Below, piece by piece: positions 41,801 to 51,521 of a stretch of DNA of 64,000 nt (position 1 is the stretch's first letter; every line of letters starts with the position of its first letter). The position numbers and the translations under genes are program-made. Origin of the DNA: Borovskyia barvae (Eukaryota; Euglenozoa; Kinetoplastea; Trypanosomatida; Trypanosomatidae); NCBI GenBank assembly GCA_030849085.1, contig JASAOM010001021.1, positions 1 through 64,000 of the forward strand. The letters are read 5' to 3'. Under the pieces are notes generated by a model, which did not search any database, had not been told where the DNA came from, and saw only the letters and a list, made by a program, of their open reading frames with translations.

Positions 41801-42851
41801 GCGTGCCGGGGCGGGTGCTGACTACCGACCAAACAGCGCCAACAGCAGCGCTATCCGCCCTGGAAGCCCTGGCGGTCTCCCGTCGGCCGGGCTGGCCGGC
41901 TCGGTAACGGGGTCGATGGGCGTAAACGGCAGTGTCAGTGACGTGTCGTTTCACAATACCGCGTCCCCCATGACCGTCGGTGGCGCAGCTGCCGCCGGCA
42001 GCCAAGGAGATGGCAGCGGCTTCTGTCGCATCGTGGCCCCCCGCGACACCGCCACGCTCTCCTTTCCCGGGCTCATTCCGCGGTTGGAGCTGCACTACGA
42101 TCGCAACAATCTCCTCGCACGGGAGCAGTTCGAGAAGCTGCGCCTTTTCCAGTGCCAGGACGGTGAGGAGCCCGATCTTATCATCCCCATCGGTGGGGAC
42201 GGATACATGATGCACTGCATTCGGAAGAACTGGCGTCGCTTCATTCCCTTTTATGGGGTGAACGCCGGCCACGTCGGCTACCTGCTGAACGATCGTTCCA
42301 CCCTGGAGGAGCTCTTCTCGTCCCCACTCAAGCTGCACTTCACCACAATGCTGTACTGCCAGGCGGAGAAGGAGAGCGACATGGGGGAGCGGGTGTTGCT
42401 GTCGGAGTTGGCCTTCAACGATGCCTGGGTGGAGCGGTCGAGCGGGCAGACAGCTCTCATTCGCATTTTGGTGAACGGACAAGAGAGGATCCGGAGGCTG
42501 CGCGGGGATGGCGTCCTCGTATCCACCGCGGCGGGGAGCACGGCGTACAGCCAAGCCCTTGGTGCCTCTCCCGTTCCCGTCGGCGCGCCGTTGATTCAGG
42601 TCGTGGGCAGCAATGTGGTCTCCCCTGCCCAGTGGCGACCGGCGCACCTGGATCAGGAAGATCAGGTGGAGTTCGAAGTCATCGACAGCACCAAGCGCCC
42701 GTGCCGGTGCTATGTGGATTCGGTAGACCTGGGTAACGTGACGCGGTTGCTGGTGCGTTCAAGCCGTGTCGCTGGCGTCACACTCGCGTTCTCAAAGAGT
42801 TGCGACCTTCAGCAGAAGCTTTATCAGATGCAGTTTCCCAAGACTCTGTGA
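38862..42851 (+). CDS. NADK: NAD kinase with a very long N-terminal extension
   Basis: This 1,329-residue protein ends in a NAD kinase catalytic domain (about residues 1080-1329), which phosphorylates NAD to NADP using ATP. Signatures are IIPIGGDGYMMHCI (GGDG motif, about 1105-1118), YGVNAGHVGYL, the substrate-site motif FNDAWVER and the glycine-rich RGDGVLVSTAAGSTAYS. Family members are usually 300-500 residues, so about 1,000 residues here are extra. The N-terminus begins MRRTLVVLCTTGPYHVPKHA, and a second ordered block at about 190-310 includes LTPFDDIILIPNTRHPVSL and VYDLICHYPNSVLVHWLHDA. Much of the rest (about 350-1050) is Ser/Gly/Thr-rich and probably disordered. The catalytic motifs look intact. 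The long extension may serve in regulation or localisation; I recognise no domain in it. Glutamine synthetase lies about 30 kb upstream, with no implied link. Confidence 0.93.
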   Translation: MRRTLVVLCTTGPYHVPKHARVALFPLHLDPPTRQHRELFRLLLGAPDFAETRSTACASASPTSLKTSAISCPIGGSSATLPTSTAPSEAAKQVHSTPPALHAAAGHTASVTNRFGCGTQTTGGEATATPSSSSTTPVGDGTAKAASLGTPPHAPTVTKAASTLDELRDLSSPTAAAAADVDDEEGSSPFWYMEAFAKSLREDSQLTPFDDIILIPNTRHPVSLRQSTHLAALAMLATRGLAHVHVDFTALEHPDESMPIVYDLICHYPNSVLVHWLHDAYEILNWGRVADFKGTVPMLLLQTQSYPPKALERQRPMGSVSRLVSRQYHAPEGHCIGGPEEEDYYRRVQRFMAAAAQYRQRQSLASRSSARERAALDNSWEDRHTNAPSAPREVDFFEDLPGVALGLRKGCPNRRGAVQSSAPREADLKTRAAHSTSSLSRGLPMPPTPPPLCSATDSGGGNPYGRSTADGRASREGHATSSTTNGPGLGFTDCARGRWWNTPGGRGDDEVEVSKSYWNSTSSSWLGSGTGTASTLPDWMYNEGITADGPRGKRPHVGVAPRGTETSEFGAAGDDSVGVACCEGGGPLVDLSSSRGRESERPSDSLEADTVVSDDGFALAVPTPNVRVAVNGVTGIEGGVYDTSSPGTPADALRDAAAPPLTSPTDTVLSDWKDDSLAASRPLGGRTSPEVRESADEDTRKRLLTREIEEVRVELERMLPPASGSATAMPRGSTASDTTHRIGAAPNKLGAFTSDVLGHAATAVSSSSLPVATLTGTASRHPSHSSARLFGAVGATAADPFPTRRRHRTVRQLIDELYPPRLYATGNPAGVAVGAAAPPHPAVSTVADVHIGDKGGAAASASSRSPAARGTTNTLTSPTEVHSSGELPVDSNPHHLSSIHNGGVGGGGAYGNGNRSSPWLDAPMVEVHPITRSTGADVRQALWEQEIQPSFILTDCVQRYVEGHGLYLDPRKETAASLYGRAGAGADYRPNSANSSAIRPGSPGGLPSAGLAGSVTGSMGVNGSVSDVSFHNTASPMTVGGAAAAGSQGDGSGFCRIVAPRDTATLSFPGLIPRLELHYDRNNLLAREQFEKLRLFQCQDGEEPDLIIPIGGDGYMMHCIRKNWRRFIPFYGVNAGHVGYLLNDRSTLEELFSSPLKLHFTTMLYCQAEKESDMGERVLLSELAFNDAWVERSSGQTALIRILVNGQERIRRLRGDGVLVSTAAGSTAYSQALGASPVPVGAPLIQVVGSNVVSPAQWRPAHLDQEDQVEFEVIDSTKRPCRCYVDSVDLGNVTRLLVRSSRVAGVTLAFSKSCDLQQKLYQMQFPKTL

Positions 42852-44071
42852 AAGGAGAAAGAAGAAAAGAGGGGGAAGGGGAGATGAGAGAGGCCATCCT
42901 CGATGTGAGACAGGGCTGCCTCTTTCTCTCCCGACCCCGAAGTTGGTGGTGGTGGTGCAGGAAGGGGAGAGGCAGTAGACAGGTAGGTATGTGTGTGTGT
43001 GTGTGTGTATGTGTGCCTTGTTGGATCGTCTCGTTTGCGTTCAAAGCGCACGACCGTCCCTTCCGTCGTCTCGCTTTCTTCTGCCTCATCCCATCCCGCC
43101 TATCTCTACTTCCCCCCCTTCTGCCATCACGTCTGATCCGTTCTCTCTCGCATCTCCCTCTTGTTCTTCATCTCTTTTAAAAGAAGAAAACTCCTAAAGA
43201 AATCCAGTCCGCCTTGTAAAGCAAAAAAAAAGAACGAGGGGGTATGAAGGGGAAACGCTCGTGGAGTGCTTCACTTTCTGTCGAGATTCGGCTCCGTCTG
43301 GTGCCTTCTCCTCTCTTCCTTCTTTCCTTCTCCCTGCTCTTCTCCCTGGTCACGCTGCTCCACCAGTAGAGAGAAAGAGAGAGAGAAAGGTGAGGGAAGA
43401 GGCAGGAGGGGATTTCTTGGAAGACCGACATCTGCGTCTGTGCGGATGAGAATATAAACTGCCTCGAGTGGGCCCTTAGGTACGCCTCCCGCCCCCCCCC
43501 TTCCCTGCTTCCCCCCCCTCTCTCTCTCTCCCCCCCGACCAGATATGAATATCAACGGAGTCGGCTTCCCTTTCTTCGCTACTTTTCTTTCAACTCCCCT
43601 TCCCCACCTCCCCCCCCCATCTCACCCCATCGTTGCTTGTTCGTCCGAGTTGTCGGCCCACATCCACTGCCTTGAGCACCGCACCGCGACAGTTCGACAT
43701 CAGCGCTGGAACACTCTTTGGTCGTCCTGTTCCCTCTCCCCGCTCCCTTCCCCCCCCCCTCCATCCATACACGGGCCAGTAGACTTGAAGGACGGGCGGA
43801 TTCGACCTTTTTTTTTCTCCTTCCCCCCCCCTTTTTTTTTGTAGATCGTCGTCGTCGTCCTCACGGCCTTCCGTCACTCTCTCCCTTCCCCCCCCCCTTT
43901 CCTCTTCAGCGTTGTCCCCCCCCTCCTCCTCCTCCTCCTCCTCTCTTTCTTTCTGCTCTCTGCCCCCCCCCCCCTCCCCTCTCGTTCCTCATTTCTGCTT
44001 CAGCCTTCTTGCGTCGCTGTTTTTTTTTTTCTGCCCTTCGGTGGTGATAAGAGTTGCACTTGCACGTCGTC
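42852..44071. other. Intergenic spacer, 1.2 kb
   Basis: No gene was recognised. It holds a GT repeat at about 42,991-43,010 and many C-rich tracts between 43,480 and 44,030. Candidate acceptors are the AGs at 43,843-43,844 (ttttttttgtag), 43,908-43,909 (cctcttcag) and 44,002-44,003 (tctgcttcag). Several may be used. Confidence 0.6.
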
Positions 44072-47000
44072 ATGGAAACCCCAGAGCCTCGGCGACGTCG
44101 CGGCAGCGGAGCTGATGATGGTACACCGCAGCCCATCATCTCAGAAGGTGCCACACCCGCACCGACAGCGCTGCTGCGACGGCGGGGTCATGGAGAGAGC
44201 ACCAACGGGGCCACGCTGCACGGCGCTATCCTTGCTTCTGGGCCTTCGGTTCTCCTCGACGAGGAGTCGACGACGGCGATAGCGATCAGCGGCTCCCCAC
44301 AACCGAGCCAGCTCACACCGCAGTATCCGCCTGGTCAGAGCCCACTGCCCCGTCAGCGCCCCCGCTTCCACACGGTTCAGGACCTCGACGTTGCGCTGAA
44401 CCAGGCGATCGAAGGAAAAATTACGAGTCGCAACGCGTGGGCCAGTAAGGAGGCGAGCGACCTCCTCGAAGGGATCACGCACACGATCGAAACCACGTTG
44501 GATGCCGCCGCCACGGATGATTACGCTGGGTTTGCCAAGGCGGCCACGGTGGTGGAGGGCTGTTCTAAGGTGTGGACGAGTCGAGTCGACAGCACCTATC
44601 AGCAGAGTAGCCAAATGGTACAACGGCTGCTGCGCCATGACGACGCTACGGGCGGGCAGCCCAGCGATGGCGCGGACGGCGAAGAGGCGGAGGATGGGGT
44701 GGGCGTTTCGCAGCGTCCCAAAAGTCGATCGCGCAGCAGCGCCAACGGCACGACGGCCGCCGCGCGCACGCTGGCCATAGATGCGACGGAGATCAACTTG
44801 GACAGCAAAGGTCGCACGGCATTGACGCAGTCCGGCATGCACGCACAGTTCAGGGCCGTTACTTCGAAGTTTGACCAGGGAAACGCGCAAGGGCTGCTTA
44901 TGCACAACGCGCCGATGGGGCGGGCAGGAAACATCGTACTCGATGTGGACTACTCCGTCATGCCGGACTCGACGGTTTCGGCTACTGCGAGCCGGCGTGC
45001 CTCTGGCATTGCCGCAGCATCCGAGGCCGAGGGTGAGGCTCTACCGACGGGCGCACCGGTGCTGCCCTCACGCGCGTCGCAGCATCTCGCGGTGGAACTG
45101 GACGCGGCTGTGTACGAGACGGTGGAAGACCTGCCGAATTATGCGGGGCTATCGGTCGCGGCGCTGGACTCGCTTATCTCTCCCACCACCCACCACCCAC
45201 AAAGTGCGCGAAGTTCGCAGCCCTTCCCTCCGCCGCGTGAGAGCACCGCCAGCGCCACCCGAGGAAGCCAGTCCAGCGCCATCGATCCACTGCTGCTCCT
45301 CCCACACGCGTCACCGCCGGCTACCGCGGCGACAGACCTCTCGCGTGTGTCGCTGCAGTCGGAAATGTGGGAGCGGCGCAGCGGCATGCAACGCGAGGGG
45401 GGCGAAGGTAGCGGGCCGCACATTGGTAGTGAAGGGCTCACCTCCTTGCCGGAGGGGGCCCAGCAGCCGTCGTGGCAGCCAGATGGAGACGAAGAAATTG
45501 GAGGTGACTACGGGGACTGGGCCGAGGCGGGCGATGGCGACGACAGCAGCGCTCACAACGACGCCACGGATGCCGGCGCTGGCGCTGGAGCCGGTGCCGT
45601 CGCGAACAGCTTTGAGGATAGTGGGGTTGATCGCGGTGCCGAGGCTCGCCGTCTTGTCACCGGCGTAGCGGAGATGGAGATGATGGACACACTCTTTCAA
45701 GGCGGCACTCAACTCGCACTCGAGGCGGAAGATCCCACGTCGTGGTGCCCGCTGAGCGAGGTCTCCGCAAACCCGTTGGCTGGCGTACAGGGATGCTCCG
45801 CACTGGCCCGCCTGCATCGCGAGCATCGCTTCGCTTCCTCGCAAAAGGGCCTCGCCGGCGATGACGTTGCGCGTGGCATGCAAGAGGGCGATTCTTTCGG
45901 GTCCCCACCGCAGTCGCCCGTCACGAAACGCAGTCGTAAGGAACGGACGGTGGTATTCCAGCTTCCGGAGTCCGGTGCAGAGGGCCGCGGGGGAAAGGCT
46001 TCGACGGCCCCAGGGCTCGTCACGAACTCGGAGCTGCTACTCCAGGAGGAAGGGATGCTGCGGCAGGCTTCCACGAAGGGACGGAGCATCACCCCTCTCG
46101 GCAAGCAGCTTCTCCTCGCTAAGGACGCTGCGCATGCGGTGCTGGCCTACACCCAAGGGGTCTACCAACGCACCAAGGCCGAGCAGGCTGGTCTGGTCCT
46201 ACCAGAGGCACCCATCCCAGGCAAGACTATCCCCTCGTACATGCCCTTCCCGGTGCACACGCAGAGCTTCTTCCAGCCCTTCTCCACCGCTCTGACCCAC
46301 TGGAATCTACTGCGCAAGTCCGCCCTCGGGCACCTCGTTGAGAACATCTCAGGTGGAAACGAGGTGGAGGGACCTTCGCCATCGCTGTTGCCAGGGTCGG
46401 TGACGAACTCCAACTACCGCAGCAGCCATGCAGCAGGTGCGATGGCCTGCGAGGATGGTGTGAACAGCCGCCGTGCCAACCCTGCTACCATCACCGCCGA
46501 GGAGGAGGAGGAGGAGGAGGACGCACGCGCTGGGCTCGCGAACGGTGGCCCCTTCATTGGCCAGGACGACATGCCCGTGGAATTTTTCCCGGGAGGGGCG
46601 GAGGTGGAGGGGTCGGACGGGGGGGAGGCTGGGTACGACGGGGACTACGCCGACTACGCCGAGCTCTACGGCCCAGACGACAACGGTGACCGCAGCGATG
46701 AGGATCGTGAGAATCGCTACGTGCAGGAGGGCTTTCGTTCCTCTGCAGATGCACGCCTTGTCGCCCAAATGGATGCAGCGGCAGCGGCAGTAACCGCGGC
46801 AATCGCGTCCAGCTCCATCGCCGGGTCAAGTCATGCCTCCACGCGCAGCAGCGCCAAGAGCGACAGTGCCTTCATGGACCCCATGGAGCTGGTGAAGGTG
46901 CTGAGCCCGCCGGAGGCGACCATGCCAAGTCAGGTAGATGTGGTGAAGCTGCGCCAGCTCATGTGGGAGGCGCTGCAGGGGCACTTGATAGCCAACGCAC

Positions 47001-47494
47001 AGGAGGAGGCGGCTGATCTGACAACCTTACGAGCTGGTGCCGTTACTGCTGCTAGCGCCCAGAGCGGCGGAGCCGCATCATCTTCATCGGCTTCCAGGCC
47101 GGCGGTTAAGGCTCACACACAGGCGGTGCTCGCCCGATTGCGAACACGTGCGCGGGCGGCGGCGGAGAAAGTGGAGGCGGACGAATCGGCTGGTTTCACG
47201 AGAGGTACGTCCGATAAGGCCCCCTCCTCCGCAGGGAAGAGCCCCACCACCACCACTGGGTCGGCAGCGGCAACGGAGATGGAGGAGGAGGTGGCGCTCA
47301 TCACCAAGTTCAGTGACGTGGTGCGCACGGTCCTACCCCACGTCCCCTCCGTGTCGTCGACCAACACCCTGTCTCCAGCGTTCTTCTTTTTCTCCATCCT
47401 TTTCCTGGCCAATGAGCACAATGTGGTTCTTCAAAGCGTGGAGAGCCTCGATGATTTACGGGCGTGCGGTATTGCGCGGCGGGTCGGGGAGTAG
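44072..47494 (+). CDS. CND2: Condensin subunit 2 (kleisin, barren/CAP-H family)
   Basis: This 1,140-residue protein resembles the condensin kleisin CND2 (Brn1, CAP-H, barren), which closes the SMC2-SMC4 ring and recruits the other non-SMC subunits for chromosome compaction. The N-terminal signature is visible at about residues 112-185: IEGKITSRNAWASKEASDLL, then FAKAATVVEGCSKVWTSRVD, matching the family pattern of NAW followed by a C-K-x-W/Y-x-x-RVD element. The C-terminus (about 1080-1125) has the winged-helix-like end SPAFFFFSILFLANEHNVVL followed by a DDL motif, as in other CND2 proteins. Between them lie acidic and Ser/Gly/Ala-rich linkers, including an acidic GGEAGYDGDYADYAELYG stretch, as in other kleisins. 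It is longer than yeast Brn1. A TTG-initiated extension at 44,054 was rejected in favour of ATG 44,072. The call rests on both termini. Confidence 0.85.
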   Translation: METPEPRRRRGSGADDGTPQPIISEGATPAPTALLRRRGHGESTNGATLHGAILASGPSVLLDEESTTAIAISGSPQPSQLTPQYPPGQSPLPRQRPRFHTVQDLDVALNQAIEGKITSRNAWASKEASDLLEGITHTIETTLDAAATDDYAGFAKAATVVEGCSKVWTSRVDSTYQQSSQMVQRLLRHDDATGGQPSDGADGEEAEDGVGVSQRPKSRSRSSANGTTAAARTLAIDATEINLDSKGRTALTQSGMHAQFRAVTSKFDQGNAQGLLMHNAPMGRAGNIVLDVDYSVMPDSTVSATASRRASGIAAASEAEGEALPTGAPVLPSRASQHLAVELDAAVYETVEDLPNYAGLSVAALDSLISPTTHHPQSARSSQPFPPPRESTASATRGSQSSAIDPLLLLPHASPPATAATDLSRVSLQSEMWERRSGMQREGGEGSGPHIGSEGLTSLPEGAQQPSWQPDGDEEIGGDYGDWAEAGDGDDSSAHNDATDAGAGAGAGAVANSFEDSGVDRGAEARRLVTGVAEMEMMDTLFQGGTQLALEAEDPTSWCPLSEVSANPLAGVQGCSALARLHREHRFASSQKGLAGDDVARGMQEGDSFGSPPQSPVTKRSRKERTVVFQLPESGAEGRGGKASTAPGLVTNSELLLQEEGMLRQASTKGRSITPLGKQLLLAKDAAHAVLAYTQGVYQRTKAEQAGLVLPEAPIPGKTIPSYMPFPVHTQSFFQPFSTALTHWNLLRKSALGHLVENISGGNEVEGPSPSLLPGSVTNSNYRSSHAAGAMACEDGVNSRRANPATITAEEEEEEEDARAGLANGGPFIGQDDMPVEFFPGGAEVEGSDGGEAGYDGDYADYAELYGPDDNGDRSDEDRENRYVQEGFRSSADARLVAQMDAAAAAVTAAIASSSIAGSSHASTRSSAKSDSAFMDPMELVKVLSPPEATMPSQVDVVKLRQLMWEALQGHLIANAQEEAADLTTLRAGAVTAASAQSGGAASSSSASRPAVKAHTQAVLARLRTRARAAAEKVEADESAGFTRGTSDKAPSSAGKSPTTTTGSAAATEMEEEVALITKFSDVVRTVLPHVPSVSSTNTLSPAFFFFSILFLANEHNVVLQSVESLDDLRACGIARRVGE

Positions 47495-47706
47495 CGGCCG
47501 TCTTGACGCGTGTATGACGGGGTGTTTCCTGTCTGGGCGCTGCACAAACCCGGATGCCAACATCAACAGCGAACATTCTCCTCTTCTCTTCCATCAACCT
47601 CCTCCCTCCCCCCATTTCTCCTCTTCCTCCTCCCTATTCCTTCGCTTGCGGGTAAGCATGCGGTGATTGGGATCGCTGGCGTAGAAGTCGATGGTTGTGG
47701 TGTGCG

Positions 47707-47737
<31 letters not shown>

Positions 47738-49535
47738 TGGCTCGCATGAAGGAGCTGGTGACCTTCGGCGGAGGTTGGGAGAAGGCGAAAGCGGCAGAAA
47801 AATAATCGATGAGAGGGAGCAGACTAGGAGGAGGGGAGGGGAGGGGAGGAGGTTAGGCGTGAAAGAAGTGGCTGCACTCGGGCAGGTAGGTGGTGATAGC
47901 GGGAGAGCTACCCACCTCCCCGTTACCGACAACACTCCCATATATATATATAGACACAGAGAGTGTGTGAGAGAGAAGGAGAGAGAGAGGGAGCAGAGGT
48001 CAGATAGGAGGAGGGGGGAGGGGGTGAGAGCGAGGGCTTCGGTCAATCTGATAGAACGAAGCGATGTGGTTTGCTGGGCTCTTTGCAGGAGAAAGACGAA
48101 GAGGGAGGGCGAGGGTGAGAACGCCCGGTGGCCACCGTCTCCCCCTGCCCCCCCTTTTTTTTTTGGCATGTCGTACGGGCAGTGCTTGATCGATTGATGC
48201 CAGAAGCCACAAACGATAGCAAGACGCTCTTCTCCACCACAGCACGGAAACGTAGTAACAAAGTGGTGCATTTTTTTTTCGGAGCCCCTTCCCCCCCCCC
48301 CCCCCCAGTGTGTGTGTGTGTTTGTGAGTGAGGTTATGCCGTGTGTAGACGCGAAGGGATAGCAGTGGTGAGGGGTGGGTAGGTAGGGCGTTTGCTGCTC
48401 CCTGTTCCTCCTTCGGATGGAAAGGAGAGAGAGGATGCTGTGTACTCTCTCACCTCTTTCTTCTACCGCCCTCCTACCTTCTCTGAGTCCCCTTCGGCGC
48501 TTGGAAGCAAGGGGAGGAGAGGCGCGCGCATGTTTGTGTGCAGGCCTTCTTCTCTACTTGTACCCACTCCCCTCGCCCTATTCTCCCTTCCCTTCTTATC
48601 GGTCTTTCCCCTTAGAGAAGGACGCGAAAGGAAATAACATACAACGGCTGGCGAAGAGGTGTGTGCGTGTGTGTGATGCAGGATCGAGATGATGCCGCCG
48701 TGGTACTCTACTGTATTTCTCTTTGATGCGTCAGCGTTGCTTCTCTCTCTTCTCGTTCTTCCTTTCTTTCTATGGACGCTCTGCTCTGGCTTTCTCTCAT
48801 CTCGGTCCTCTGAAGGTTCGCTCGTTTTGCTCGTTGTTGGGGCACAGCGTCTCAGTCCTTCCTATACATACACGCACACATACATTCAGGTAAGCTCCGC
48901 TACACTTCAGCACGTGCCCACGTGGTGCGACAGGGAGGAGGAGGGGAAGAGCAACACAAGTATATATCAAGTGGACAACAAGGCCGCTTTGGTGCAAAAA
49001 GGTGGATGTGAAAAGGGAGAGAGAGAGAGGTGCGAGAGAAGGCGGGGGGGGGAAGTGAGGGCGAGGGATACCGGTGCAGAGACCGTAGCACATGAGGAGG
49101 GACGGACTGAGGAGGAAGGGGCGGTGAAACCACAAACGGCCAAAAGGGAGGCAAAGGAGAAGGTAGACGGGAACAGGCACACGGACATCCACCGTGCAGA
49201 GGATCCGTCCCCCTCCCTCTTTTCCCTTTGTTTAGTAGCTTCCGTACCCGTCCCCTCCTTGATGTATAAAACGAATAGAGAATACGTTCCTCTGTTGTTT
49301 TAGCTCCATTTTTTCTCTCGCTCTTCTCCCTCCTCTTCCCTTCTCTTGTATCGGCTATCCTCTCGCCCCTCTCTTTCTGCCTCCCTCTTCTTCACTGTCG
49401 TCGGGGAGCTTGCGAGGGAGGGAGTGGGGGGGGGGGGGAGAGAGTGGTGCTGGTGGTGGCGCTCCTCTTTTTTTTTTTTGCGAGGGAAGCGCGTTGTCAG
49501 TTTCTAGTTTTTTTTTTGTGACGCTGACGCCCACC
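47495..49535. other. Intergenic spacer, 2.0 kb
   Basis: No gene was accepted. Microsatellites include TA at 47,706-47,724 followed by GT, a purine-rich block at 47,800-48,120 and a run of 16 C at 48,291-48,306 followed by GT. CT-rich tracts occur at 49,200-49,390. A run of G at about 49,426-49,438 lies on the + strand. A 204-codon + frame at 48,689-49,303 has a hydrophobic beginning but changes to microsatellite-like sequence; I did not accept it. Confidence 0.55.
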
Positions 49536-50483
49536 ATGTCGCACATCCCGCGCAACCATTTTCTCCTCCTTCACGATGCTCTACGCAAGATCCTTGGGCC
49601 GGATGCCCGCCTTGCCGCCTTCGTCAAGGCGAAACGCCCATTTCAGTGCGACATGCTGGTGAATGCAGCTCGCACCGACGTGGATACCCTCGCGCGCGTC
49701 GGGCAGCGATCAAGCTCTCTGGAGAAGAAGGAGGATGACGCGAAAGAGGGCATCGCCCAGTTTGCGCGTGAGCTTCAGGCGTTGCTGGGCAACTGCGATG
49801 TATTGCCACACACACGCCGCATCGATGTGGTGTTCCGCGACCGCCACGTGATCCAGCTCGCTCTCGGTGCTGCTGCGCGCGACATCCCTTTCCCGCTTCA
49901 AACAGGAGCAGACGTGAACCGGGAGCTGAACTGGCGTCGCCGCAACCGACTGCGCATTTCACTTGGCTATGACGAGGAGCTCTTCCTTGCGCAGTGCACC
50001 CGCAGCGTCAACGTGGCCGCAAGGGTGTTGGAGAAGTCCATGTACGACTACCACCGCCACTCCGTCCTTCTGGCGATGAACGCCGAGCTGCAGGCCGCGT
50101 ACAAGGCGAGTGGTGGCGACTGGCATGCGGTGCTGCCGCCTGTGACGTACTGGCAGGTACACTGCTATGCGCTCAACCTTACCTATCCGTGTCGGCACTA
50201 CCAACAACTCGCTGCCACGGTGGAGCACAACTTCGCGACGTACTACGCTGCGTTCCCCCTCATCAATCCATACTGTGACGGGGAAGACCTCAACACGATG
50301 CAGGTGGCGCGGTGGCTCTGCTCGGCACGCGCGCCGGGAGCCATGCTGCACGATCCCGTGACGTCGGCAGGGCAGGAGAAGACCGCCGATTGGGTGGTAT
50401 CGACCGATGTGGCGGGTGTAGGAGAGGGCGATGACCGGGATGCGACAACCGCAGAGCCCGCGACGAAGAGCCCGCCGGAGTGA
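49536..50483 (+). CDS. Unrecognised compact protein
   Basis: This 315-residue protein starts MSHIPRNHFLLLHDALRKIL. Most of it looks folded. It includes a basic beta-like segment RRIDVVFRDRHVIQLALGAA (about 95-114), LNWRRRNRLRISLGYDEELF (about 129-148) and an aromatic-rich helical segment YALNLTYPCRHYQQLAATVE (about 210-229). The last 45 residues are polar and probably disordered. It lacks signal peptide, membrane segments and recognisable catalytic motifs. The ORF reaches back to a TTG at 49,410, but that region is G-rich and microsatellite-like, so ATG 49,536 is preferred. It may be one of the many conserved trypanosomatid hypothetical proteins. No function is assigned. Confidence 0.75.
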   Translation: MSHIPRNHFLLLHDALRKILGPDARLAAFVKAKRPFQCDMLVNAARTDVDTLARVGQRSSSLEKKEDDAKEGIAQFARELQALLGNCDVLPHTRRIDVVFRDRHVIQLALGAAARDIPFPLQTGADVNRELNWRRRNRLRISLGYDEELFLAQCTRSVNVAARVLEKSMYDYHRHSVLLAMNAELQAAYKASGGDWHAVLPPVTYWQVHCYALNLTYPCRHYQQLAATVEHNFATYYAAFPLINPYCDGEDLNTMQVARWLCSARAPGAMLHDPVTSAGQEKTADWVVSTDVAGVGEGDDRDATTAEPATKSPPE

Positions 50484-51521
50484 CGATGAAAGAAATGGCG
50501 GTGTGCCTCCTCCCTCCCTTTGCTTCCTTTCATTCTTTCCTTCTGACATGCCCGGAAAAGTGAGACTCCCCCCCCCAAAACGGGATACCTCTGCATTCCG
50601 AGGCGTCGCGCACTGGTGCGTCTCTAAAGGGACCGTCTCCCCCCCCTTCTCCCTCTCTTCACAGCCTTTCCGTGACCCGCTGCGCGCGAGCAGAACTGAG
50701 TGACGAGGCGTGCTGCGCCATCAGTTGCAGGAAGAGCGCAGGTCAGTGGAGGGGTGGCGCAGAGAGAGAGAGAGGAGAAGAAAAAAATTTACGAGGGTAG
50801 GGAGTAGGAGGGTACCCTATTCGCTCTAGTATTCGCTTTGCTGGCGGAAGCGAGGCTGAGAAGGAGAAGAAAAGGCAGGGGCGGGGCACAGAGGAGGAAG
50901 CGGGGAAGGGGGAGGGGGGAGGGGTAGCTATGTGAGGCCACAAGTTGTCGGTCTTTATTCCTTCCCTCTCCTCTCTCCTCGATTTACCTCCTTCTCTCTT
51001 TTTGGGGGGGAAGGGGGACGTCTTTTTAACGGTTTCTCTTTGATGTGACGCTTTCTCTCCTCACCTTTTGTTTTCGGTTCTTCCACGCCGCTTCCGTTAC
51101 GTGATCCTATGTGCGTGTGTGTGTGTGTGTGCATGCTGTAGAGCAATTTCTGAAAGGGGGTAGGGATAGGTGTCCGCCGCGAATGGTTTTCCCTCTCTTT
51201 CCTGCCTCCCCCCCCCCCCCCCCCCACACACACACACGCATCCACCGAGCGAATCGCTCTCTGCCGTTTCGCCTCATTCCTTCTTCTTTGCCTCTCTTGG
51301 CGCTTCCCTTTGCTCTTCCATCCTCACCTGTTTCGCCTCTGCCTTTCGCTCTTTTTTTCCCCCTGCTGATCTTCTGTCACTGCGTGACAACTGGGCACAC
51401 GGAGACGGAGCAGGACCTCCCTCCCCCCTCCTCCCTCCCCTCCCTACCCCTCCGAAAGGTGCGATAAATCGATCGATATACCTCTCCAAAGGAGCAGAAC
51501 GTGAGAAGGTGCGGATCTACC
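50484..51521. other. Intergenic spacer, 1.0 kb
   Basis: No gene was recognised. It holds a purine-rich block at 50,760-50,930, a GT repeat at about 51,112-51,131, a run of 19 C at 51,207-51,225 followed by an AC repeat, and CT-rich sequence to about 51,455. The acceptor AG is not obvious. Confidence 0.55.

Noticed and set aside
48689-49303. 204-codon + frame with hydrophobic start
   Set aside because: After the start it runs through microsatellite and purine-rich sequence, with no conserved motif.
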